From the NCBI GenBank assembly GCA_003663175.1, contig QMZM01000036.1, positions 1-9,578 on the forward strand: DNA of 9,578 bases, given 5' to 3'. The first letter of the stretch is position 1. Each line of letters opens with the position of its first letter. Position numbers and translations under genes: made by a program. Under the pieces are notes generated by a model that saw only the letters and a list, made by a program, of their open reading frames with translations, ran no database searches and was not told where the DNA came from. Below, one piece after another: positions 1-6,259 of the stretch. Source of the DNA: Candidatus Altarchaeales archaeon (GTDB lineage Archaea > Altiarchaeota > Altiarchaeia > IMC4 > QMZM01).

Positions 1-322
1 AAAAAAGGATCAATTCAACATTATTTTTCAAAAATTCTCTGCATGCATTTTTTGTGTCATCTGCCGTTGTCTTCTCTCCAGTTCGATACACAATTCTATA
101 ATTAAAATTCATTTCCTTTAGAATGGATCCGCCCATTTCTCCAGAGCATGTAATGAATTCGATCTCCAAATTTTTCAATCTTCCCAGAGCCAATCTCGCC
201 CTCTCCCTTGCTATCGGCCTTGCCCCCAATCTAATTGCCTCTTCCACGAGGTTATCGGTTCCTTTTAAGCCAACTCTACCGCCCATCCCAGCAATTGGAT
301 TTATGAGAAATCCTATCTTCAT
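1..322 (-). CDS. ATP-NAD kinase family protein, N-terminal part (cut by window edge)
   Basis: This is the first 107 codons of a gene that continues past the left edge of the window. The N-terminus carries a nucleotide-binding beta strand and glycine-rich turn (IGFLINPIAGMGGRVGLKGT, residues 3-22), followed by EEAIRLGARP and a region with GEKTTADDT near residue 90. This pattern belongs to the archaeal and bacterial ATP-NAD kinase / AcoX-like family (COG3199), related to the enzymes that phosphorylate NAD to NADP. The catalytic GGDGT-type segment would lie beyond the edge, so activity cannot be judged. Its ATG overlaps the stop of the upstream prenyltransferase gene as ATGA, so the two are probably cotranscribed and translationally coupled. 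No ribosome binding site of its own is seen. Family assignment is fairly sure; substrate specificity is inferred only. Confidence 0.82.
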   Translation of the reverse strand, partial: MKIGFLINPIAGMGGRVGLKGTDNLVEEAIRLGARPIARERARLALGRLKNLEIEFITCSGEMGGSILKEMNFNYRIVYRTGEKTTADDTKNACREFLKNNVELILF

Positions 323-1362
323 TTGTACCATTCAAGACTCTCGGAGACATAGTTTATAAATTCGATAAAGAAATTCTTCGTCTCTTTATTCATTTGCGTT
401 TTTTTGATTAGGTTAATTGCTCTTTTCGCATGCTCCCTTGACCTCTCTTTTGCCTTTTCAAGTCCATATTTTCTCATTATCTCTATTGCGGTATTAATTT
501 CCTTTTTGCTTGGATTTTCCTTCTTTAGAATTCTCCTTAATCTTCCAGACTCATCTTCCGGTGAATTTTTCAGTGCATATACAACATGTAGAGATTTCTT
601 CCCCAATACAACATCCCCGCCAATAGGTCTTCCATACTCACTTTCTGTTCCGAATGTTCCTATTATGTCATCTTGAATATCGAAGGAGTAGCCTATATTT
701 GATGAACATTCAATCAGCAAGTCTTTTTCTTCCTTTGGGGCATTTGCCAAGATCGCTCCAGTGAGCATTGTTGCCCTAAATAGAGAAGAGGCACGTTTTG
801 ATGCCATCTTATACCACTCCCTAATGCCCGGCTCTCTATACTCAAATAATATGTCCAAGACCTGGCTTTCATTCACATTTCTATAGTCCCTGTTAAGGAG
901 ATCTATTACATCATGAACCAGGATTCTATCAAAATCTGATTCGAGAATTGCATTTAATGCTAATGCATAAAGGATATTTCCAGAGAAGATTGCGGTACTT
1001 TCGCCAAATCTACTTGAGATATTCTCAAATATCTTATGAAATGCCTTGCCCCCCCTCCTAAAATCATCTTTATCTACCAAATCGTCATGAATTAGAATTG
1101 AATGCCTATACAACTCTATTCCAACACACACACTCAATATAGAATTATCTATCTCATCGGTATAGCCCTTATAAACAAGAAGAGTACTGCAAGACGCCAA
1201 TCTCTTTCCCCTTCTCATTACATATTCCCTTAAATTTTCATAAACATTTGAAATAAATTTATGGTAGGAATTGGTCTCTTTAATTCTCTGCTCGAAGAAT
1301 TCCTCGACCTTCCTTTCTATTAAGGTTCCGTATTCATCTAAAATCTCATCTGCATGTTTCAT
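319..1362 (-). CDS. idsA: polyprenyl diphosphate synthase, probable geranylgeranyl diphosphate synthase
   Basis: A 347-residue trans-isoprenyl diphosphate synthase that condenses isopentenyl diphosphate with allylic diphosphates. In archaea this makes the C20 (or C25) chains of ether lipids. Visible family marks are RRGKR at 50-54 (diphosphate binding), the first Asp-rich motif DDLVD at 93-97 followed by RRGG at 102-105, the helix with QDD at 230-232, and GKKSL at 254-258. The second Asp-rich motif reads DDIIG rather than DDxxD; a Gly at the last position is an accepted variant, particularly in archaeal members. The residue five before the first motif is Ser88, which is small, and this favours products of C20 or longer over C15 farnesyl. 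The gene starts 7 bases after the trpB2 stop, with a weak AAGGAT upstream, and overlaps the ATP-NAD kinase family gene by 4 bases. Family is secure; exact chain length is inferred. Confidence 0.9.
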   Translation of the reverse strand: MKHADEILDEYGTLIERKVEEFFEQRIKETNSYHKFISNVYENLREYVMRRGKRLASCSTLLVYKGYTDEIDNSILSVCVGIELYRHSILIHDDLVDKDDFRRGGKAFHKIFENISSRFGESTAIFSGNILYALALNAILESDFDRILVHDVIDLLNRDYRNVNESQVLDILFEYREPGIREWYKMASKRASSLFRATMLTGAILANAPKEEKDLLIECSSNIGYSFDIQDDIIGTFGTESEYGRPIGGDVVLGKKSLHVVYALKNSPEDESGRLRRILKKENPSKKEINTAIEIMRKYGLEKAKERSREHAKRAINLIKKTQMNKETKNFFIEFINYVSESLEWYK

Positions 1363-1369
1363 TTAGGGA

Positions 1370-2728
1370 TTAAATCCTTGATAAATTTGCTAATGCCTTC
1401 TTTACCAATTCCTCTGGATACTCGTAGTCCGGTAATTTTCCTTCATAGTATGCATCATATGCAGATAAGTCAAAATAGCCGTGACCACTATTATTAAACA
1501 GTAGAACCTTTTCTTCTCCAGTTTCTTTACATCTTAATGCTTCGTCTATAACTGCCTTTACGCAGTGTGCGGTTTCCGGAGCAATCAAAAAACCCTCCGT
1601 CTTTGCAAACAAATCTGCAGCCTTAAATACCTCATTCTGGTAGAATGCTCTCGCTTCTATTATCCTCTCATTTACAAGTTTACACAACAATGGGGCATCC
1701 CCATGATATCTTAAACCCCCGGCGTGAATCGGTGGTGGAACAAAGTCATGCCCTAAGGTATACATCTTAAGCAATGGTGTCATCTGTGCTGTATCGCCAA
1801 AGTCGTAGGTGTAGATTCCCTTTGTCAGGGTTGGACAAGCCATCGGTTCGCATGCTATTACATCTAAATCTGGCTTTTTTCCATTTAATTTATCCTTAAC
1901 AAATGGAAATGCCAATCCAGAAAAATTACTCCCGCCCCCAACACAACCAAAGACCATATCTGGATACAAATCTATTGATTCTAATTGCCTTTTCGCTTCC
2001 AAGCCGATAATTGTCTGATGTAATACTACATGATTTAAGACAGAGCCGAGAGAATATTTTGTGTCGTCATGTGTTGCTGCATCTTCAATTGCTTCAGATA
2101 TTGCAATACCTAAACTTCCCGGGGAATTTGGGTCCTTTTCAAGAATCCTTCTCCCCGCTTGAGTAACATTGCTTGGGCTTGGTATGCATTCAGCACCCCA
2201 TGCCTTCATAAGGATTCTTCTGTATGGTTTCTGCTCATAACTTATCTTTACCATATAAATTGTGCATTCCAAATCGAATAAACAAGTTCCAAATGCCAAT
2301 GCTGAGCCCCATTGTCCGGCCCCGGTCTCGGTAGTTAATCTCTCTACTCCCTCCTTCATATTATAGTATGCCTGAGCGATAGCAGTATTTGGCTTATGGC
2401 TTCCGGGCGGTGAAACACCCTCCCATTTATAGAAGATTTTCGCTGGTGTTTTTAATTTCTTCTCCAATTTTACGGCCCTATACAATGGCGTAGGTCTCCA
2501 GATTCTATAGACATCCAAAATTTCTTCTGGAATTCTTATATATTTTTCTTGACTTACCTCCTGCTTAATTAATTCCATTGGAAAAATAATCTTTAAATCA
2601 TCCGGCTTAATTGGCTCCTTTGTAGTGGGATTTAGTGGTGGGTCTAATGGTGTTTTTAGGTCTGCTTGTATATTGTACCATCTCTTCGGTATTTCATCTT
2701 CATCCAAGAATATCTTTGTTACTTCCAT
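1370..2728 (-). CDS. trpB2: tryptophan synthase beta chain, TrpB2 class
   Basis: A 452-residue PLP enzyme of the TrpB2 branch, longer than ordinary TrpB by an N-terminal segment (FLDEDEIPKRWYNIQADL near residues 7-24). PLP-binding Lys is K112 in GSHKPN; the catalytic Glu is E134 in ETGAGQWGSAL; the phosphate-binding loop is GGGSN at 264-268; the C-terminal NNSGHGYFDL is at 412-421. TrpB2 proteins condense indole with serine or, in some archaea, O-phosphoserine, and generally do not form a tight complex with TrpA. The preferred start is ATG at 2728, because GGTGAT lies 5 bases upstream as a ribosome binding site. The in-frame TTG (2740) and GTG (2737) lie before or inside that site. The gene follows trpA after 70 bases, with its own TATA box, and precedes idsA by 7 bases. 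A canonical trpB is also present in this locus, so this is a second, non-redundant-looking copy. Confidence 0.93.
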   Translation of the reverse strand: MEVTKIFLDEDEIPKRWYNIQADLKTPLDPPLNPTTKEPIKPDDLKIIFPMELIKQEVSQEKYIRIPEEILDVYRIWRPTPLYRAVKLEKKLKTPAKIFYKWEGVSPPGSHKPNTAIAQAYYNMKEGVERLTTETGAGQWGSALAFGTCLFDLECTIYMVKISYEQKPYRRILMKAWGAECIPSPSNVTQAGRRILEKDPNSPGSLGIAISEAIEDAATHDDTKYSLGSVLNHVVLHQTIIGLEAKRQLESIDLYPDMVFGCVGGGSNFSGLAFPFVKDKLNGKKPDLDVIACEPMACPTLTKGIYTYDFGDTAQMTPLLKMYTLGHDFVPPPIHAGGLRYHGDAPLLCKLVNERIIEARAFYQNEVFKAADLFAKTEGFLIAPETAHCVKAVIDEALRCKETGEEKVLLFNNSGHGYFDLSAYDAYYEGKLPDYEYPEELVKKALANLSRI

Positions 2729-2733
2729 TTTTA

Positions 2734-2738
2734 TCACC
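2734..2738 (-). promoter_or_regulatory. ribosome binding site of trpB2
   Basis: The minus strand reads GGTGA, then TAAAA, then ATG. GGTGA matches the 3' end of archaeal 16S rRNA and sets the start at 2728 rather than at the upstream TTG or GTG. The site is also one arm of a small inverted repeat: CACCA at 2745-2749 and TGGTG at 2735-2739 (minus-strand reading), with a 5-base loop. That hairpin could partly occlude it. Confidence 0.6.
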
Positions 2739-2755
2739 AAGATGTGGTGTTACTC

Positions 2756-2790
2756 TTAAGGAATTAAGATTATTAAGGAATTAAAGATTA
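2756..2790. repeat. two-unit tandem direct repeat upstream of trpB2
   Basis: Two adjacent copies on the plus strand: TTAAGGAATTAAGATTA (2756-2772) and TTAAGGAATTAAAGATTA (2773-2790). They differ by one inserted A. The repeat spans from the trpB2 TATA box to its expected transcription start, so it could be an operator with two sites for a regulator. This role is inferred from position only. AT-rich slippage is the alternative. Confidence 0.6.
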
Positions 2791-2795
2791 TATAA
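2788..2795 (-). promoter_or_regulatory. probable TATA box for trpB2
   Basis: TTATATAA lies just after the trpA stop. Archaeal transcription usually starts about 25 bases downstream of the box centre, which would be near 2765 and give a leader of about 37 bases before the trpB2 ATG. The trpA-trpB2 junction is one of only two gaps above 10 bases among these minus-strand genes, which supports an internal promoter. Experimental start mapping is lacking. Confidence 0.5.
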
Positions 2796-2798
2796 GGG

Positions 2799-3599
2799 TT
2801 ATGTCATAGTGGTGCCCTTCTTTAATTCCATAGCAAATTTTTCCAATCTATGCAGCATTTTCTCTCTGTTGTTTAGATATTCTTCAATTATCCTGACAAA
2901 TGCGCTACCGACAATTGCACCATCTGCCCCAATCCTTATAACATTCCTAACATGCTCGGGTTTTGAGATACCAAAACCAACGGCAATTGGAATCTTCGGA
3001 TTAAATTTATTAATCCTCATCAGTGTTGGTTTAATTTTCGTAGATAGATTCTCCCTTACACCAGTAACCCCCAACAGAGAAACCACATACAAAAATCCCG
3101 TTGCTTCCTTTAAAATCTTCTTCAACCTTTCCTCTGTTGTTGTTGGCGCTACCAGAAATATCAAATCCAGGTTGTAATCTCTACATGCTCTCAATAATGC
3201 CTCAGACTCCTCAATCGGCAGATCTGGGACAATTATTCCAGAAATTCCAGAATTCCTACAATCCTTTACAAATTTCTCCAATCCCCTCTGCAGAACGAGG
3301 TTATAGTAGGTAAGACAAATCTTCGGAATCTCGTACTTAATTTTTTTAACGATCTTAAAATACAAATCTGGGTTCATACCATTTCTTAGACTCCTTTCAC
3401 TCGCTCTCTGTATTACCACGCCGTCAGCAATCGGATCGGAAAATGGCAATCCCAGCTCAATAATATCTATGCCACCCTCGATTAGGGAACCAACGATATC
3501 TACGGTAGATTCCAATTCCGGGTCGCCAACTGTTATGAAGCCAATTAGTGCCCCTTCTTTCCTTTCTTTTAATTCCATAAATTTCTCCTCTATCCTCAT
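2799..3599 (-). CDS. trpA: tryptophan synthase alpha chain
   Basis: A 266-residue TIM-barrel subunit that cleaves indole-3-glycerol phosphate to indole and glyceraldehyde 3-phosphate and passes indole to TrpB. The catalytic pair is present: Glu48 in IELGLPFSDPIADG and Asp59 in the same segment. The mobile loop region APTTTEERL is at 151-159, followed by FLYVVSLLGVTG at 169-180. The phosphate-binding motifs VGFGIS (207-212) and GADGAIVGSA (224-233) close the barrel. Length is normal for the family. The start ATG overlaps the trpB stop as ATGA, and a GGGTG-type site lies shortly upstream inside trpB. It is the last gene of the contiguous trp block. Confidence 0.97.
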   Translation of the reverse strand: MRIEEKFMELKERKEGALIGFITVGDPELESTVDIVGSLIEGGIDIIELGLPFSDPIADGVVIQRASERSLRNGMNPDLYFKIVKKIKYEIPKICLTYYNLVLQRGLEKFVKDCRNSGISGIIVPDLPIEESEALLRACRDYNLDLIFLVAPTTTEERLKKILKEATGFLYVVSLLGVTGVRENLSTKIKPTLMRINKFNPKIPIAVGFGISKPEHVRNVIRIGADGAIVGSAFVRIIEEYLNNREKMLHRLEKFAMELKKGTTMT

Positions 3600-4789
3600 A
3601 GTTCCACACCCAATTCCTTAGCAACTACAAATACATCCTTATCGCCCCTCCCAGAGAGATTCACGATGATTATGTCATCCCCATTCATTTTCCCTGCAAA
3701 TCTGAATGCATGATACAAGGCATGACACGGCTCCAATGCCGGAATTATGCCCTCATTCTCGGACAATTCCATAAATGCTTTTAATGCCTGTTCATCGGTT
3801 GCATATAAAACCTCTAATCTTCTTTTCCTTAATAGATACGCCAATTCTGGACCGACCCCTGGATAATCCAAGCCAGCCGCTATAGAATACGATTCGCTTA
3901 TCTGACCATATTTGTCCTGCAATAATTTTGTATACATTCCGTGTAAAACGCCATCAGTTCCAGCATATAATGTCGCACCATGCTTCCCTGTCCTTATTCC
4001 TTTTCCACCAGCCTCAACACCAATTAATCTGACATCCTCTCTCAGAAAATCGTAGAAGATTCCCATGGCATTACTCCCACCACCAACACATGCAAATATT
4101 ATATCTGGCAATTTCTCTTCTTTTCTTAAAATCTCCTTTTTTGTCTCCCTACCGATAACCCTCTGAAATTCTCTCACGATCATGGGGTAGGGATGTGGTC
4201 CAACGACACTTCCTATGAGATAATAAGTATCATCGACATTTGCCAACCAATCCCTCAGTGCCTCGTTTATGGCATCCTTCAGGGTTTTAGAGCCAGACTT
4301 TACGGGAATAACTTTTGCCCCTAAAAGTTCAATCCTAAACACATTCAACTTTTGTCTCTCCACATCCTCTTCACCCATATAGATTTCACACTCTAAGCCA
4401 AGGGCAGAGGCTGCCATTGCGGTTGCAACTCCGTGTTGTCCAGCACCGGTCTCCGCTATAATCCTTTTCTTTCCCATTTTTTTCGCCAGTAAGGCCTGTC
4501 CCAAGGTATTATTTAACTTGTGGGCTCCACCATGAACGAGGTCTTCTCTTTTCAGATAGATTTTTGCCCCCCCAAGTTTTTCCGTCAAATTTTTAGCATA
4601 ATAAAGGGGAGTAGGTCTCCCAGCAAATTCTCTGAGATAGTAATTCAATTCATTCTGAAATTCCTCATCATTGATAAATTTCCTAAAACCACTCTCCAAT
4701 TCCTCAAGAGCGGGCATCAAGACCTCTGGAGCAAATTTTCCACCATATATATCAAATTTTCCAATTTTATTTGGCAGTTTCATCTTCAT
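3596..4789 (-). CDS. trpB: tryptophan synthase beta chain (canonical TrpB1)
   Basis: A 397-residue PLP enzyme that joins indole and L-serine to give tryptophan in complex with TrpA. Motifs: GGKFAPE at 16-22; the PLP lysine K91 in HGGAHKLNNTLGQ (Leu in place of the commoner Ile after Lys); catalytic Glu113 in AETGAGQHG; the alpha-contact region GPHPYPMIVREFQ at 197-209; the phosphate loop GGGSN at 236-240; and SGRGDKD at 379-385. The start used is ATG 4789, preceded by AAGGAAGA; a second in-frame ATG sits two codons later at 4783. The first 46 bases after that second ATG also occur, unchanged, 124 bases upstream at the end of trpF. The gene thus appears to have had its start region duplicated. 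It overlaps trpA by 4 bases. Confidence 0.97.
   Translation of the reverse strand: MKMKLPNKIGKFDIYGGKFAPEVLMPALEELESGFRKFINDEEFQNELNYYLREFAGRPTPLYYAKNLTEKLGGAKIYLKREDLVHGGAHKLNNTLGQALLAKKMGKKRIIAETGAGQHGVATAMAASALGLECEIYMGEEDVERQKLNVFRIELLGAKVIPVKSGSKTLKDAINEALRDWLANVDDTYYLIGSVVGPHPYPMIVREFQRVIGRETKKEILRKEEKLPDIIFACVGGGSNAMGIFYDFLREDVRLIGVEAGGKGIRTGKHGATLYAGTDGVLHGMYTKLLQDKYGQISESYSIAAGLDYPGVGPELAYLLRKRRLEVLYATDEQALKAFMELSENEGIIPALEPCHALYHAFRFAGKMNGDDIIIVNLSGRGDKDVFVVAKELGVEL
4731..4783 (-). repeat. direct repeat copy B (functional 5' end of trpB)
   Basis: This segment encodes codons 3-20 of TrpB (MKLPNKIGKFDIYGGKFA). It matches 4855-4907 at an offset of exactly 124 bases. Positions 4738-4783 are identical to 4862-4907 (46 of 46). 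Including the next seven bases the match is 51 of 53, and it ends after TTTGC. Such identity outside a coding constraint points to a recent duplication. Confidence 0.95.
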
Positions 4790-4790
4790 T

Positions 4791-4798
4791 TCTTCCTT
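4791..4798 (-). promoter_or_regulatory. ribosome binding site of trpB
   Basis: AAGGAAGA on the minus strand, directly before the ATG at 4789. The bases TAAGGAA also occur upstream of the duplicated copy, at the end of trpF (about 4916-4922). This site may therefore have been carried along in the duplication with later drift, or it may have been built from the inserted sequence. Confidence 0.5.
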
Positions 4799-4800
4799 AA

Positions 4801-4829
4801 GTGCTATCGAGCATTAGCGAAGATAGCAC
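4801..4829. repeat. hairpin 1 in trpF-trpB gap (8-bp perfect stem)
   Basis: On the plus strand GTGCTATC (4801-4808) and GATAGCAC (4822-4829) are perfect inverted repeats around a 13-base loop. In the transcript it lies about 11 bases upstream of the trpB start, next to the ribosome binding site. It is one of two hairpins that make up nearly all of the non-duplicated insert. Confidence 0.85.
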
Positions 4830-4835
4830 ATTTCT

Positions 4836-4853
4836 CGTCGGGAAATTCCGACG
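4836..4853. repeat. hairpin 2 in trpF-trpB gap (6-bp GC-rich stem)
   Basis: CGTCGG (4836-4841) and CCGACG (4848-4853) are perfect inverted repeats with a 6-base loop. The stem is GC-rich in otherwise AT-rich DNA and borders the end of repeat copy A. There is no T-run after it, so it does not look like a terminator. Confidence 0.85.
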
Positions 4854-4854
4854 T

Positions 4855-4907
4855 GCAAACCTTCCACCATATATATCAAATTTTCCAATTTTATTTGGCA
4901 GTTTCAT
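4855..4907 (-). repeat. direct repeat copy A (relict 5' end of trpB at trpF 3' end)
   Basis: The upstream copy of the 53-base repeat. Its first bases supply the last codons and stop of trpF in one frame, and a trpB-like N-terminus in another. Downstream of TTTGC the similarity to trpB stops abruptly and the hairpin insert begins. Confidence 0.95.
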
Positions 4908-5529
4908 TTTTGGCATTCCTTATAAATTCTTCAACCTTCTTTTTATCCTTTTTTCCGGGCTTAGATTCGACTCCGCTGCTAACATCCACTGCATACGGCT
5001 TAACCTTTTTTATTGCCTCTCTAACATTCTCTGGATTCAGACCACCGGCGAGTATCACCGGCTTCTCAACATTTTTCACCACATCCCTGCTTATATCCCA
5101 GTCATGGGTCTTTCCCGTTCCCCCCAGGGAGTTGGGGGTCTTAGTATCGAGAAGTATCGCATCTGCAACCTCTTCATATCTTCTTGCATTCTCTATGGCA
5201 TTTTCATCAACTGGAATATGCTTTATTATCCCAAGATTCGTATCCTCCTTTATCCTTCTGAGAAATTCGATTTCAATATCTTGATATAATTGCAGATATT
5301 GGATTCCAATTCTACTTGCATATTTTACAAGGTTCAGATCTTCAGATTTCAGAACTAAGACCCTCGAAACAAAAACCGGAATTTCTTGGCAAATCTTTGC
5401 TATTTCTGAAATTTTTAAGAATCTCGGAGATTCATCTATGGCAATAAAGCCAAGCGCATCCGCTCCATATTTTACCGCCATTGATGCATCTTCCCTGTTT
5501 GTTATCCCACAGATTTTGACCTTAGTCAT
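4891..5529 (-). CDS. trpF: phosphoribosylanthranilate isomerase
   Basis: A 212-residue TIM-barrel enzyme that isomerises N-(5-phosphoribosyl)anthranilate to the carboxyphenylamino-deoxyribulose phosphate, step three of the pathway. The general base Cys7 is in KICGIT and the general acid Asp128 is in LLDT. Phosphate-binding segments are SLGGTGKTHDW (134-144), AGGLNPENV (161-169) and VDVSSGVE (181-188), followed by PGKKD (191-195). In the usual QLHG segment the sequence reads QLYQ (80-83), a mild departure at a conserved but non-catalytic place. The start overlaps the end of trpC by 8 bases, with no clear ribosome binding site, suggesting coupling. The last six codons lie inside the direct repeat shared with the trpB start, so the C-terminus and stop may have been part of an ancestral trpF-trpB overlap. 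Confidence 0.96.
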   Translation of the reverse strand: MTKVKICGITNREDASMAVKYGADALGFIAIDESPRFLKISEIAKICQEIPVFVSRVLVLKSEDLNLVKYASRIGIQYLQLYQDIEIEFLRRIKEDTNLGIIKHIPVDENAIENARRYEEVADAILLDTKTPNSLGGTGKTHDWDISRDVVKNVEKPVILAGGLNPENVREAIKKVKPYAVDVSSGVESKPGKKDKKKVEEFIRNAKNETAK

Positions 5530-6259
5530 TTTCTACAAACCATTTAACCATTTTCTCTATATCTTGAGACCGCATTATAGATGTTCCGATCAATATGGCG
5601 TCTGCACCGGCATTTAAAACCCTCTTAAGGTCCTCTCTGCTATTAATACCACTCTCGCTAACGACTATCTTATCGCTCGGAATTTCTCTCGCCAATGTCT
5701 CTGTAATCCTCAAATCGATCTCCATTGTCCTTAGATTTCTATTGTTAATTCCGATCAATCTCGCACCAGAATTCAGCGCAAATTTTAAATCCTCTTTTGA
5801 ATGAATTTCAACCAAGGCTTCCATTCCCAATTCGTGAATTTTTTCAACAAATCTCCTTGTCTTATCTCTTAGGAGAGATGCTATTAAAAGAATACAATCT
5901 GCTCCATTTGCATAACTTTCATAAATCTGAAATTCATCGACTATAAAATCCTTCCTCAAGACTGGAATGCCCAGATTTCTCTTTATAATTTTTAAATCAT
6001 CTATCTTTCCATCGAAGTGTCCATCTGTCAATACAGATACCGCACACGCTCCTCCCCTCTCCATCGCTCTACCAGCCTTTAGCAAATCAATTTCCCTGAT
6101 TCTGCCGAGAGACGGGCTTCTCCTCTTTATCTCCGCTATAATTGGATTTTTTCCATCTCCCTTAACATTTTCTATTGCATATATTAGACTCCTCCTTTCC
6201 TTTATCCTTCTGATCTCATCCAACTTTTCACTCTCTATTGTATCAAAATTAAATCTCAT
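5522..6259 (-). CDS. trpC: indole-3-glycerol-phosphate synthase
   Basis: A 245-residue TIM-barrel enzyme that closes the indole ring by decarboxylation and dehydration. Expected active-site residues are visible: Glu43 and Lys45 in AEIKRRSPS, the LTD segment at 77-79, Lys103 in LRKDFIVDEFQI, Glu151 in ALVEIHS, Asn172 in GINNRNL, and Glu202-Ser203 in SESGI. The phosphate site GADAILIGTS is at 218-227. It is a single-function protein, not fused to TrpF as in enteric bacteria. ATGA overlap with trpD upstream and 8-base overlap with trpF downstream place it inside a coupled operon. Confidence 0.97.
   Translation of the reverse strand: MRFNFDTIESEKLDEIRRIKERRSLIYAIENVKGDGKNPIIAEIKRRSPSLGRIREIDLLKAGRAMERGGACAVSVLTDGHFDGKIDDLKIIKRNLGIPVLRKDFIVDEFQIYESYANGADCILLIASLLRDKTRRFVEKIHELGMEALVEIHSKEDLKFALNSGARLIGINNRNLRTMEIDLRITETLAREIPSDKIVVSESGINSREDLKRVLNAGADAILIGTSIMRSQDIEKMVKWFVEND

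Larger units (their letters stand above)
4797..4916 (-). pseudogene. chimeric 39-codon frame: duplicated trpB start fused to hairpin insert
   Basis: Reading from ATG 4916 (or the in-frame ATG 4907), the frame gives MPKMKLPNKIGKFDIYGG. This is identical to the TrpB N-terminus from MKLP onward. It then runs as RFARRNFPTRNVLSSLML and a few more residues through the inserted sequence, to a TAA at 4797-4799. The frame overlaps the last codons of trpF in another phase. Its stop lies 7 bases before the working trpB ATG, so ribosomes finishing it could reinitiate at trpB. Most likely it is the relict of the original trpB start, broken by an insertion. Whether it is translated is unknown. Confidence 0.6.

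Noticed and set aside
123..359. Plus-strand frame opposite the ATP-NAD kinase family gene
   Set aside because: The minus-strand frame carries the recognised glycine-rich family motif and overlaps idsA as ATGA, so the plus frame is a shadow.
4801..4853. The two hairpins read as a transcription terminator
   Set aside because: Neither stem is followed by a T-run on the minus strand, the operon continues directly into trpB and trpA, and archaeal termination depends mainly on T-runs rather than stems.
4731..4907. Direct repeats read as a CRISPR array
   Set aside because: There are only two copies, both are trpB coding sequence, and the single spacer is made of hairpins.
4520..5284. Plus-strand open frame of 254 codons spanning the trpB start, the insert and trpF
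   Set aside because: It is antisense to two certain genes. It is rich in Phe, Ser and Ile as expected from the complement of AT-rich coding DNA, has no promoter or family motif, and owes part of its length to the duplicated segment and insert.
4801..5289. Plus-strand open frame of 162 codons opposite trpF
   Set aside because: It lies opposite TrpF, whose catalytic motifs are intact, and its composition is that of a complementary shadow frame.
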